From Agarophyton chilense (taxonomy: Eukaryota; Rhodophyta; Florideophyceae; Gracilariales; Gracilariaceae): DNA of 64,000 bases. How positions within the stretch are numbered: position 1 is the first letter of the stretch; each line of letters starts with the position of its first letter. Below the pieces are notes generated by a model that saw only the letters and a list, made by a program, of their open reading frames with translations, had not been told where the DNA came from and did not search any database. Positions 1 to 11,020 of the stretch are shown here, in pieces. Where the stretch lies: the NCBI GenBank assembly GCA_030374765.1, contig JARGXX010000079.1, forward strand, positions 434,001 to 498,000, written 5' to 3'. A program made the translations under genes and the position numbers.

Positions 1-115
1 GATACATCTAGGCCATTTATCCCGGCCTCAGGAAAGTTGCGTTTCACCGCGCACCTTCCATCTCCATAACTGGATCAACCACAGGGCCAGAAGCTAACCG
101 CGAACGAGCGGTTGT
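1..115 (+). pseudogene. Element B, left part of the protease-to-RT linker of pol
   Basis: This stretch matches 31117-31231 of element C with few differences and ends exactly where element A begins. Its continuation is at 11021 (the A target duplication is shared by both sides). It encodes the linker downstream of the retropepsin fold; the catalytic part lies outside the window. Confidence 0.8.
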
Positions 116-400
116 TGTAGTATTCTACTATGTCGGGGAATCCGATAGGTTGGTTTTTCGCGAAGTCGCGGTTGGAACTCATAAGTGAGTGATGTCATCA
201 AACTTGTGATATGAAACGGCACACCGCGTATGATGCCAGGAGGCAGGGTACATTGTTGGAACACGTGGCATCACGAGTGGAGTGGCTTGCAACGGCGCAT
301 GTACTGGCGATCCACGAGGCGGGTTTTACTACCCTTTGTAGATGTAAGTCCATTAGGGACCGTACCCATACAGTGGTTTCGCTAAGTGGCTGACCTGGGT

Positions 401-447
401 ATTATTTATATATTTATTTGAGCACTCACCCTGGCACACAGTATATA
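401..447 (+). promoter_or_regulatory. TATA-like stretches in the U3 part of the A LTR
   Basis: A T/A run (TTATATATTTATTT) and, 30 bases later, GTATATAG stand out in otherwise mixed sequence. The same motifs occur at the corresponding place in the 3' LTR and, on the other strand, in the solo LTR near 43.4 kb. They are plausible core promoter elements for sense transcription; no start site can be read from sequence alone. Confidence 0.4.
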
Positions 448-576
448 GTGCACCAGAGGTGAGCGCCGACTCCAAGTAAAGGAGACAACATGGGCATCAT
501 GACTATTCTGTTCCTCGCTTAGGATTCCTTAACCGGAGATCCGGACGAGCTATAATAGATAGTCAGCCCGCAACCA

Positions 577-752
577 CTTCACGAGCCGTCTCGTACCTAC
601 GCTCCATCAACGTTTTACAGTTGCACTGTTCACCCTCGCTGGCGAGTAGTCGCCTTACACCCCACTTCACGAGCCGTCTCGTACCTACGCTCCATCAACG
701 TTTTACAGTTGCACTGTTCACCCTCGCTGGCGAGTAGTCGCCTTACACCCCA
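577..752 (+). repeat. 88 bp tandem duplication inside the A LTR
   Basis: Two consecutive copies (577-664 and 665-752) begin CTTCACGAGCC and end ACACCCCA. The same doublet is in the 3' LTR (10729-10904). The solo LTR of the same family at 43075-43738 has a single copy, which explains its shorter length. Confidence 0.9.
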
Positions 753-868
753 CTTCCAGCTCGCTGGTGTTGTACCTCTACCACCCCTTTTCCTTCGCCG
801 CAAGCGACCCATCGGCAGTCCGAACGCTTTCGCAGGTGTCTGCTCTCTCCGTTAGAGCGGATACTACA

Positions 869-1083
869 AGTGGTCTCTCGACTTAGAACCACTGTGGTCA
901 GCTGCACTGAACACTTCGTTCCTGGAACGTGGAATCGATATCGATACTTGGAAGAAGTGGAATCACTGCAGTTATTGTTTATCGAACCTCCTCCGGCAAT
1001 TGCGGAATTCATCGTGGTTGAACACGTGGTCCGGAAGTCGAAGACACCATTTGGTTCGCACCTGGACTCAGGTTTGGTCTAGG
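869..1083 (+). other. Leader of element A with a candidate primer-binding site
   Basis: The untranslated leader runs from the 5' LTR to the gag start codon. A stretch beginning TGG two bases after the LTR (871 onward) is where a tRNA primer-binding site is expected. I cannot match it to a particular tRNA. Confidence 0.45.
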
Positions 1084-3237
1084 ATGCCGAAGACCCCAAG
1101 CCAGTCGAGTACTGGTCGCCCCGGTCCTGCGGGTCAACCCCCGAAGCCGAGGCTGGCCTCATCTATTGAAGCCGGAGAGCGGCTGTATCGTCAAGCGACG
1201 TCGCGCTCACGCTCGGTGAATGATGAACGAGATCTCTTGGATGTACGGGCCCCTGTGGCAGCGGCAGTCACGCCCACCACAGAAGCCGTAATTGACCCTG
1301 AGGTCGTCGGACCTCAAGAAGAGGATGATTTGCGCAGGGAAGTGCGTCGTCTCAAGTCTGAGTTAAGCGCTTCGCGTGTGCGCATGGTTGCGTTGGAATC
1401 GCAGATCGCTGCTCTTATCGCTGATGTCGAACACTTACGCAGTGCGCATCAAGCACTCGTTCGTCAAGACGATGGGAAGCAGGTCTCTGCATCAGTGAAA
1501 ACACTACGTGAGGATTTGAACCATCTACTGGAGAGGTACGGGAATACGCCCGATGTGCTACCTGGCTTAACCGTGGATGTAGAGGAAGTCCTTACTTGAG
1601 TCAACCCTCCTTTAGAACGCCTGGAGGCGGCAATTCATGCGCAGACTGCTGCTAAACCAGTCGTGCTGGAAGAGGAAGGAGCTCCTTTGGAGGAAGCTCG
1701 TTCGAAGAAGTCGAAGTCACGACGTAAGAAGCGGAAGTCCGCACGTGATTCGAGTGATGAATCGTCAAGTACGGAGGTTTTCAGTTCCAGTACTAATTAT
1801 TCTGATGATTCAGATACGTCAGATGACGACGACAGTGACGATGGTCATCGAAGGGCCCGATCTCGGAAGAAAAACACGTCTTCGTGGTTAATGAGAAAAA
1901 AAGTCTCACTTTACAGAGGATTGAAGGTGCTCACGTGCACGAATCCACTTTATCGGAAGGTCCTGAACTACAGGTACTACCGTCTGAAGGTGAAGAGCAA
2001 GAAGCGCTCAGGATGCGAAACCGCGAAGATAAAGGATCACATCAAACGATTGAAGATCGGCCTAAATGATTTAACATTTGATGGGAAAACCCCCATTCTC
2101 GTTATAGAGTTTCTCAATCGATTCGTTGCCGAAGCAGACACTCTAGAGATGAGTGAACCACAGGCATTTTTGTCTTTACCACACTTCCTGAAGGGTTTTG
2201 CTTTAGAGCAATATCGTTCCGTATGCGGATCATTGACAGCCGATGAAGGCGGCGTTACCTCATGGCCAGAGGCGGTGCAGTATTTGCTGCGCAGTTACTC
2301 GACTTCAAACGCGATACGTCAAGCGATCCTGGACCTAAGGGATGTGACCCAAAAGCCTGAGAAGGGCGAAGCTAAGTACAACTCAAGGCTTAACAAAGCT
2401 TCAGTCCGCTGTGGAAACGTCCACTCGACGGAGGACAAAACTACTTTGTACATCGATGGGCTGGACCAGAGCATCAAGTCATTAGTAGCTCGATATCGAG
2501 GGAAGCATGGAAGAGTCTCCTTTTTGGAGTTAGTCCAGTTTGCGAAAGCTGAAGGAGACGCGGTCAGAGCGCGTGGTAGCCCCCGTCGTTCAGTGGCTTT
2601 TGGAACCTCAATGGGTAAGGAGAAGATCTCCGCCACAATTATTCAGCGCAGCAAACTGCTACATCTGTAATCTCCAGTTGACTCGCGAGATTCTTCGTTG
2701 GCACCGAAAGGGAGTGACTCGCATGAGGAGGCGGTCCATTTAATGGAATATACGGACTCTTCTGTACCTACAGTAGATCTCCCACACTCGGAGTCTCAGG
2801 ACGAGGAAACCCTAATGGCTATGGAGGGCCGTCGCCCTATGTACCGCCCCTACACGGTGCCTCCACAAGGAGGTTTTAAGAACGGGAAACCCGGATGGGT
2901 GGATACTCGCACGGCATACCGTTCACAACCTATGTTGACCAACCGTCGTGACGGTTTGATATGTTATTCATGTTATGGAAAACACCATTTGAGTGCAGAA
3001 TGCACGCTTCCTGCAAAGGATCTGAGTCGTATCATGACGAATTATGAAGCACTCTCAGAAGAGGAAAGGAGCCGCGTACCGGCGGGCATGTATTGGAAAG
3101 CCAAAAGTTGGTTTTCTCAGACACCAATGCGCCGGACGGACAAGCAGGTTGTTCAGAATGCTGAAGTGTTACAACCCGGAACCCCTGTAGGAAGAGGCGC
3201 CTTTGAGGCGAATAAGCCGGTGCAACCGGAAAACTAA
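1084..3237 (+). pseudogene. gag: Element A gag polyprotein, broken by two stops
   Basis: One continuous frame of about 717 codons starts at ATG 1084 and is interrupted only by TGA at 1597-1599 and TAA at 2668-2670. The product would form the particle that packages element RNA. In order: a Ser/Pro-rich N-terminus, a probable coiled coil (about residues 79-126, rich in L, E and R), a Ser/Asp/Lys-rich spacer, a Ty3-type capsid-like region (nucleotides about 2040-2560), and a CCHC zinc knuckle (C-x2-C-x4-H-x4-C, around 2960-3003) for RNA binding. The same knuckle spacing is present in the D gag. A degraded relative of this gag lies at 28.3-29.5 kb. The start is the first ATG in frame after the leader. 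Confidence 0.85.
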
Positions 3238-3286
3238 GTGAGGGAGCCCCTAGGGGGTCGGCACTAGTCGATCCCGTAGTGCTGAC
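3226..3286 (+). promoter_or_regulatory. Candidate -1 ribosomal frameshift signal at the gag-pol junction of A
   Basis: Gag ends GAA-AAC-TAA (stop 3235-3237) and pol continues in the -1 frame through the same A run. A 9 bp stem (3257-3265 with 3278-3286, one G-U pair) and 12 nt loop lies 19 bases beyond the stop. Element D has the same AAAAC-TAA context and a 10 bp stem with a 12 nt loop. The site does not match the canonical X-XXY-YYZ heptamer exactly, and the spacer is longer than usual. Confidence 0.55.
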
Positions 3287-6200
3287 CAGGGAGAGCTCGC
3301 CTCCCTGCTCCCGCGCTTGGAAGCCCAAGATTCTCTTGAGGCCTCAGAAATTTCCGCCGTACGGAATCAATCCGCCGGACGGAAAGCGAGTACAGTTTGA
3401 CTGTGAGTTACATCGTCCTTGGAGACGTGATACTTGCCCGTCAAAACGGGAAAGTTACCTCGTGGTAATGTCTAAAAGAAACTATAAGGTCTATGCCGAC
3501 ATCGGCTCTGACAGGAATCTGTTATCTCGTCGATTGACTATCCTGGACACAGGTGCTGGTCCGAACTTTATACGGGAATCGGAGCTCGCTCCTGCTGACT
3601 TAGAACGTATTCGCTACGGTCCTTTACTGGACATCCGGGATGCCAACAAAAATGCTGTGAAGACACTGCGAACAGTTCGACTCGTTGTGCGTTTGGGACG
3701 CTTTGTAGTCCTAGTCGACTTCATCGTCTGTAAGACGTTAGCTGCACCAGCGGTACCGGGATGTGATTGTTGCGACAATTTTGTCGAAGCCATTCGCCCG
3801 CGAAGAAAACTAGTGTAACTAGATGATGAATCAATGGTACCAATTGTTCGCAAGCCAATGCGTCGTTGCTCTGAAGCACCTCCCCTTCCACCATCTATGG
3901 TATACGGGAAATCCGGAGGACCTGTCTCGCCGAGGATTGGAGTAGCGAAGAGTGCCATGCTGAAGGCGCAAACCCAAACTTGGGTTCAAGTAAGAACAGA
4001 ACGACACGGACTCGCGGTAATTCAACCAAATACCCGGATGTACGAATCCCGTGGATTGCTAGTCGCCAACGACATTGTTCAGGTTGATCCTGGTAGCCCC
4101 TTTTGGATACTAGTGAGTAACTTCACCGATAACGATTGTCAGATACCGAAGAATCAGGTTGTTGCAACAGCTTTGCCTCATCCCACAGTGGTGGTACCTA
4201 CTCATATTTCTACTGCACACGTATTGGGATTAACCCATGTCGGTGACACAGACGAAGAACTACAAACTCCGTCTGGAGATCAATTGCAAACGGCAAAAGA
4301 TCCAGAGAGCCTGGTCGATGAGCTAGACTTAGCACATGTGTCGGAACACTACAGAACGAAGATCAGGTCTATGCTGAAGAAGTATACATCCATGTGGAGT
4401 GGAAAACTAGGAGAGATCTCCGCTACGGAACACCACATCGACTTGGTCCCAGGATCACGACCCATCTCCCAACCACCCTACAGAGCGGGACTGCGAACTC
4501 ACCAAATGGAGGAGGAGAATGTCAGCAAAATGCTGGAAGAAGGAGTAATCGAAGCAGCTCAATCTGCTTGGGCCTCACCAGTGGTGCTGGTTCCAAAACC
4601 AGATGGTTATTTACGATTTTGTATCGATTATCGAAATCTGAACGCAGTTACAGTTCGAGATACGTACCCGTTTCCTCGGACGGACGAATGTATTGACAGC
4701 TTAGGAGAGGCGAACGTGTTCATCACGTAGGACGCCCACTCTGGCTATTGGCAGGTGACTGTAGCGGAAGAAGACCAAGATAAAACCGCATTTGCGTGTC
4801 ACGCCGGTCACTACCGTTTCAAAAGGATGCTCTTTGGCTTAACGAATGCACCGGCTACTTTCCAGTGTACTCTGGACATCTTGCTCTCGAGATACAAGTG
4901 GAAGACTTGTTTAGTCTATTTGGACGATGTCATCATCTTTTCCCAGGATGTAGAAAGCCATTTACGGTATGTCGAGGAGATCCTCAAAGAACTACAGAGC
5001 GCAGGTATCACCTTGAAGTTCAAGAAATGCGAATGGTTCGCTGGCACCGTCCGGTACTTAGGACATGTGATCAAGCCGGGACAGCTTGCCATTCAAGAGG
5101 CACAAACAGCGGCTCTCCGCGAAGTACAACCTCCGTCGACACAGAAGCAATTGCGTTATTTCCTCGGCTTGTGCAACGTCTACCGACGATTCGTGCCGCG
5201 ATACTCGCATATAGCGGCACCGCTCAACGCAAAGCTGCATAAAGGACAACCAGTACAGCTGGAACAATTCAGACAAGCTGAAGCGGAAGCGTTCGACACG
5301 CTGAAGACAAAGATTATTACAGCCCCAGTCTTGGCGCTGCCCATCCCCAACCTGCCATACTCAGTGCATACCGACTCTAGCGAGTACCAAGTAGGGTGTG
5401 CCCTTTTTCAAACACACCCTGATGGTGAACCCAAACCCATTGGTTACTGGTCAAGATCGCTGAACGCAGCTGAGAAGAAGTATTCAGTTTCAGAAAAGGA
5501 ATGCTTTGCAGTCGTTTGGGCTCTAACCACATTGCGACCGTATCTCCAAGGAGAACGTTTTACCGTCAACACGGATCATTCGTCTCTACGATGGTTACTG
5601 TCCATTACAGACCCGTCTGGTCGTCTCACACGACGGCGCTTACGCCTTTCTGAATTCGATTTCGAAGTGAAGTATAAGAAGGGATTGGCCAATGTCCAAG
5701 CTGACGCGCTATCGCGACTCAAAACACTGTGCGAAACCCAAGGCGAAATCGATGAAGAGATACCTTGCTTCTACATGGAGACCCATTCACCATCTTTTGA
5801 AGAAGAGGAACAAGAGACACTTGATGATTATTCGGATGCAGACCCGTTCCTTGCATTAGCAGACACTGACCCTTCAGTTCAACTCGAGCGAATCTCTTGC
5901 ACTGAGCTCCTCAATGAGCAACACGCCGATACGTTTTGTGCGTCGATACGCTCTCGTCTTAACGGGGGGGAGGAGCTCCCCTTTTCACTCGATTCACGAG
6001 GAATACTGTTAAGACATGTCGAAAAGCATGATCAAATTGTGATTCCACACGTCTTGAAGAGTCGAGTACTCCATCTGGCACACTACAGCAGGCTGTCTGG
6101 TCATCCAGGAGGAACGAAGTTGTTCATGACTCTAAGAAGAGATTTTTACTGGCCTACTTTGGCCATGGACTGCCATGCTACAGTGAGGTTGTGTACAACG

Positions 6201-7985
6201 TGTGCCAAGAATCGCGTGAAGCTTGACAGGAAGCGGAAACCGATGACGTTATTCCAGGCGAAAGCGCCTTTACAATACGCCAGTATCGACATCCTAGGGG
6301 AATTGATTCGCTCAAGGCGAGGTTATCGCTACCTATTGGTAATCACCGACCGCTTCTAGAAGCTAGTGCGGACTGTGCCGCTGAAGCGGATAACCGCAAC
6401 CATAATCGCACAGGCGTTTATCAAAGACTGGGTATTTATATACGGACCACCAGAAGTTCTGTTATCAGATAATGGGAGGTAATTCCTTGCGAAGTTCTTT
6501 CAGAATGTTTGCCGCATTATGGGCATTCGAAACGTGTTTACTACTACCTATCATCCGCAATGAAACGGTCAGGTGGAGCGTTTCAACCGCACGCTGATCG
6601 CAGCATTACGACACTACATCGCAGACCACCCGAAAGCATGGGACATGTTTACAGATACTCTGTGCTACGCGTACAATACGCATGTGCATACCTCTACAAA
6701 GACGGCACCGTTCGACCTCGAGCTCTCACGTAACCCTCCGGCTTTACCGGTTGCGCTGGACGACGAGACAGAATTGGACGCGCCGACCCCGGCTAAGTAC
6801 CATCTGAAATGGAGGAATGACCTGAAGGCCAGAGCGGAAGAAGCGGTTAAGGAGTTATCAAAGACGCAAGCTCGCTATAAGTGAAACTATGACGCCAGAA
6901 GGCGAAGAGGAAATCCGGCAATCCGAGTAGGAGGTCCCGCCTTCGTGCGAGTTGAAAGACCGGACAAACAGGAAGAATCTCGTCATAAGTTGTTGCCGAT
7001 AGCGGCTGGGCCCTTCAAAGTAATGGACCTTGACGAAGACACAGTGGTCATCAAGACAGGTGAGGATGTTGAACGTGTATCGCGCGATCACGTTGAAGTC
7101 GCGCCTGACCCGCAAGTGGAAGTCCAGGTATCTGGTAGTACTAAGGAGGCAAGTGCGACGCAACGTCAAGGCAAAAGCCCAAGTGACTCTGAAGAGAGTG
7201 AACCGCCACCAATGGCTCGAGCGGAGGAGAAAGCTCCTGATCTCTCACCGCCGGCTGTTTCGTACGACAATCACGAACAGCTTCCGAAGTATCGGGATAT
7301 GCCCCGTGGCACGCGCACACCCGTAAACACAGAAACGGAACCTGAAAGCAGGAAAGATGTTTTGGAATTTGGCCCCAACGACGTGGAAACGAGTGCACGC
7401 GAAAAAGCGCCGTTGCCGCTTCAGGCTGAACCGTCCGGTGAAGCTCCACTCGCTGTTCCGCCGATATCGGCTCCCATCCCTCGTCGGCAGGAAGAAGAAG
7501 AGGTATCGCCTCCTGTCGTGGTGCAAGCACCATCGTCCACCCATCAGCGGTCAGAATCGGATAAACCGAAGGACGTTCATCCACGAATGGAATTGAGAAG
7601 TAGCAAGAAGTACGCTTCTATGGAACCTGGAAAACAGGATAGCTCTTTATCTGAGAAGGGTTCTCAAGGAATGAGTACACTGCCCCTGCGGGCAGAACGA
7701 CAGTTAGTCGACGAGCGAACGCTTTGCGACGCTGAGACTGCTAACACAGAGACGCTTGGGTCAGCCATAAGGTATTTCAAACATGTTAACAGGAGTCTCG
7801 CGCCAACAACGAAAGAATTGGGAAACGCCCAGAAATATGTTATGGATCGCATATGTGAACATGGCGAGCATGAAGATACTAGAGAATTACTGTATCGAGT
7901 CCGTTGGTACGGTTTTCCTCCGGAAGCGGATACGTGGGAACCTATAGCTCATATCCCCCGTTCGCAACTCGTGCGATATCATTGA
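3238..7985 (+). pseudogene. pol: Element A pol: protease, RT, RNase H, integrase, chromodomain
   Basis: A single frame carries all of pol. It has six in-frame stops (3816-3818, 4728-4730, 6357-6359, 6480-6482, 6561-6563, 6882-6884) and no frameshift. Visible landmarks: retropepsin LDTGAGPN (about 3543), RT YLDD (about 4918), RNase H TDSSEYQVG (about 5368), integrase zinc region H/H/C/C (about 6075-6210), integrase acidic residues near 6286, 6467 and 6576, and a C-terminal chromodomain (about 7835-7982) with RVRWYGF and DTWEP. The last 300 codons before the chromodomain are Pro/Glu/Ser-rich and look disordered. The product would copy the RNA and insert the DNA. This copy cannot make it. Confidence 0.9.
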
Positions 7986-8578
7986 TGCATGCGATTACCA
8001 CTCCCCAGAGAGATTGACTCCTCGATTGTCGGGCTCATGGGCACATCCCATCTCTAAGTATGGGCTACAAAGGTAGTAAAAACTCGAAAGGCGAGAAGAA
8101 AACAAGAATTCATGTGGAAGAAACGTGAAAACACGCATGCACAGGACATTTACTGATTATCACCTAGGACAAACTCGAGAAGCGAGAAGAAGGATTCAAG
8201 AACTCGAGAAGCGAGAAGAGATGATTGAAGAACTCGAGAAGCGAGAAGGGAAGTATGAAACTCGAGAAGCGGGAAGAAGAAGTTAAGAACTCGAGAAGCG
8301 AGAAGAGATGAAGACTAGAAGATAAGAAGGGGACGTGAAGACACGAAGTCACCGGAGTTTTATTGGTATCAAGATACCACCGCAAGGGTGTTGACTAGGA
8401 GGCTTTTCTAGGATCATCAAAGAGACGTGCGAGCACGCAGATTCGCAAGAAGCTGTGCGCGATCACTCTCAACTTGGTCCACGGGAAAGCCCGCGTCTAA
8501 GAGGAACTGCCTCAGCGGATCCAAGCCTGGATCTTCGACCGGCACTGCACTCGGTTGTTGGGTAAACCCATGAAATTA
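7986..8578 (+). repeat. GA-rich spacer with 29 bp tandem repeats between pol and the antisense gene
   Basis: No gene here. Five units beginning AACTCGAGAAGCGAGAAG start at 8172, 8201, 8231, 8259 and 8288 (spacing 28-30), with a degenerate unit at 8081. The pol-sense strand is strongly purine-rich. Element D has a corresponding polypurine/polypyrimidine stretch (57.8-58.0 kb), but without such a clear repeat unit. Confidence 0.85.
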
Positions 8579-10246
8579 CTATTGAGCAACTCCCGCCGCT
8601 GCGGATCGATCGACGGAAGTCGCTACGCCTGCCAGCTCTGGCTCGTCCTCGTAACCGAGTTCAGCCTCAGCTCCCAGCGCTTCCTCATACGGTTCCTCTC
8701 CGTTCTCGGATGGAGTGACGTCGTACACGTATCCAGTATGCTGGTTCGGTGGCATGTCACGCGGGTTCTCCCGAAGAAAGCGAGCCTGCTCGGAGGTGAT
8801 CAACTGGCGCGTCCTGGGGTCGCACCAAACGAAATCTCCAGCACTTGCTGTTCGCCCAGGAGATTGGTCGTAGTGTCCTGCACGGGTTTTGCGAGCGGAT
8901 TGATCAGCTGGCACTCCAGACCAATCGACACGGTCGATCAAATCCACAAGATGGAGGAAGTCGGCATGGTTCGCACGGGATCCCAGGATAAGGGAAAGAT
9001 CGAGTTCTCTCGCATACTTTCGCGCTGTTGGCGGCATGTACCAAACTCTAAAGGTATCATAAGCATCCAACAGGAGGAAGAGGGCCAACTTGGCGATAAA
9101 CTCGGTATAGACCACCGTCTAATATCCCGAGAACGGGTCGTTAACCAACGCGGACCCGATGTAGGAGATCCCCGGTGGGAGCTCCACAGGGCAACCACGA
9201 GGACTCTCGATCGCCGCCCAATGCTCCGGAATACCGATGTAGCGCCCGAAGCGCGCGTTCCGCCGGATGCGGTCAATCTCGATCATTTGATACGGCACCA
9301 AATAGCCCAAACGTGATCGAGTACGACGTTCCCAAAGGGGATATTCCCAATACGGAATGTCCCGCTTTCGAAGGAAGCGGAACTCCGCACGGAGAAGAGG
9401 TTTCTGAAAGCAGATAGCTGCATCACGCACACCGCGCACACCGCGCCAACCGCTAACATAGACTTCAACGAGTGCCTCGATATACGATTAACCTTCACCG
9501 TCGGTACGGGCTTTCCAGATATCTAGTTCCCAGTCCTGCCGGAAGAGAACCGTACTGATGAATCGGTGAAGACGCTGGTAAATCAGCTTGGTGAACCGCG
9601 TACGGGCTTCGGACAAGGTTTCCGTTGAATATCGCGCAATCGCGTTGTCTGGCAAAGCGATATGGCTCGCCCAGTTGTCGCTATGAATCGCGTGTTTCGG
9701 AATACCGTCAGGGAAGTACCCTCCGTGTACATACTGTTGTATCAACGTGTCATCGCGGATAGCAACTGGATCAAACCAGGGCGCTTGCGCGAAAAGTTCA
9801 AAGTTGTCGAGAGGATTTCGTCCATAGAAATTTTCAGGGTGCGGCTAGCTCCGCTGAGCACGACTAAAAGGAGCTAGAATCACACCCGCAGAGACGACGT
9901 AAGCCGCGTTCGGCATCGGAGCCACGGTGGGCTGAGGTAACGGTACCGACCGGAATCCGGTGTACGGTGTAGAGAACGAACGGTATGGACCGAGATGAGC
10001 AGTAGGCTGCGACGCATAACCAGCAGTGTTGGACGGAGCTTCAGAAGGCACATCCTCAGAGGAGGGCTGAAACGGGTTGGACCCGGCGTTCGGATTCATC
10101 GCGAGAGATCGAGGTGAAGAGCGGTGGGGAACAGAATGCTGTTGAGAACTGTAAGAGTTGGTCGGGCGGCGAAGAATTCGTGATGACGATGTGTACCCGG
10201 AACGCCGGTCCGACTGCGTATAAACGCTTCTTGCGTCGCCCATCAT
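8579..10246 (-). pseudogene. Antisense gene of element A (unknown function), three in-frame stops
   Basis: A frame of 556 codons starts at ATG 10246, only 22 bases from the 3' LTR, and runs toward pol. It is interrupted by TAG (9845-9847), TAA (9488-9490) and TAG (9116-9118), all in the same frame and without indels. The protein aligns with the antisense product of D (55921-57776) over most of its length: a Ser/Thr/Pro-rich N-terminus, a region ending RDDTLIQQYVHGG, a basic segment with LRAEFRFL and LVPY, NDPFSGY, an aromatic stretch (FRVWYMPP), SPGR, then an acidic tail. D has Trp where this copy has the last TAG. I recognise no known domain, and it is not a retroviral env, having no signal peptide or membrane anchor. 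The role is unknown. Confidence 0.8.
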
Positions 10247-10254
10247 TTGCGCTT

Positions 10255-10267
10255 AACGAGGGGGGTA
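10255..10267 (+). promoter_or_regulatory. Polypurine tract of element A
   Basis: AACGAGGGGGGTA lies directly before the 3' LTR, in the position where plus-strand DNA synthesis is primed in LTR elements. Confidence 0.75.
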
Positions 10268-11020
10268 TGTAGTATTCTATTATGTCGGGGAATCCGATAG
10301 GTTGGTTTTTCGCGAAGTCGCGGTTGGAACTCATAAGTGAGTGATGTCATCAAAATTGTGATATGAAACGGCACACCGCGTATGATGCCAGGAGGCAGGG
10401 TACATTGTTGGAACACGTGGCATCACGAGTGGAGTGGCTTGCAACGGCGCATGTACTGGCGATCCACGAGGCGGGTTTTACTACCCTTTGTAGATGTAAG
10501 TCCATTAGGGACCGTACCCATACAGTGGTTTCGCTAAGTGGCTGACCTGGGTATTATTTATATATTTATTTGAGCACTCACCCTGGCACACAGTATATAG
10601 TGCACCAGAAGTGAGCGCCGACTCCAAGTAAAGGAGACAACATGGGCATCATGACTATTCTGTTCCTCGCTTAGGATTCCTTAACCGGAGATCCGGACGA
10701 GCTATAATAGATAGTCAGCCCGCAACCACTTCACGAGCCGTCTCGTACCTACGCTCCATCAACGTTTTACAGTTGCACTGTTCACCCTCGCTGGCGAGTA
10801 GTCGCCTTACACCCCACTTCACGAGCCGTCTCGTACCTACGCTCCATCAACGTTTTACAGTTGCACTGTTCACCCTCGCTGGCGAGTAGTCGCCTTACAC
10901 CCCACTTCCAGCTCGCTGGTGTTGTACCTCTACCACCCCTTTTCCTTCGCCGCAAGCGACCCATCGGCAGTCCGAACGCTGTCGCAGGTGTCTGCTCTCT
11001 CCGTTAGAGCGGATACTACA
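10268..11020 (+). repeat. 3' LTR of element A (753 bp)
   Basis: Same length as the 5' LTR, with four substitutions and no indel. It is followed by the target duplication GTTGT at 11021-11025. Its left end lies 22 bases from the start codon of the minus-strand gene, so it is the likely source of any antisense promoter. Confidence 0.95.

Larger units (their letters stand above)
116..868 (+). repeat. 5' LTR of element A (753 bp)
   Basis: It differs from the 3' LTR at only four positions that I can find (130, 203, 457 and 829 in this copy). Ends TGTAGTA/TACTACA are perfect inverted repeats. It contains two TATA-like stretches (about 403-414 and 441-447) and an internal 88 bp tandem duplication (577-664 and 665-752). 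The short open frame inside it is repeated in the 3' LTR and is not a gene. Confidence 0.95.
116..11020 (+). mobile_element. Complete 10.9 kb Ty3/gypsy chromodomain element A
   Basis: Both LTRs are 753 bp, begin TGTAGTA and end TACTACA, and are flanked by the duplicated target GTTGT (111-115 and 11021-11025). The empty site is visible in element C near 31230. Order on the plus strand: LTR, candidate PBS, gag, -1 frameshift site, protease, RT, RNase H, integrase, chromodomain, GA-rich repeats, antisense gene (minus strand), polypurine tract, LTR. The chromodomain at the end of pol is the hallmark of chromoviruses, which use it to steer integration to marked chromatin. All coding parts carry in-frame stops but no frameshifts. 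Confidence 0.95.

Noticed and set aside
211..393. 60-codon frame in the A LTR, repeated at 10363-10545
   Set aside because: It lies wholly inside both LTRs and spans the promoter region; repeated only because the LTR is repeated.
8172..8310. CRISPR-like regularly spaced repeats
   Set aside because: Units are nearly adjacent, with only about 11 variable bases between 18-base cores, in a eukaryotic retroelement; no cas genes.
8555..9316. 253-codon plus-strand frame over the A antisense gene
   Set aside because: The minus strand aligns with the D protein; the plus frame has no counterpart in D.
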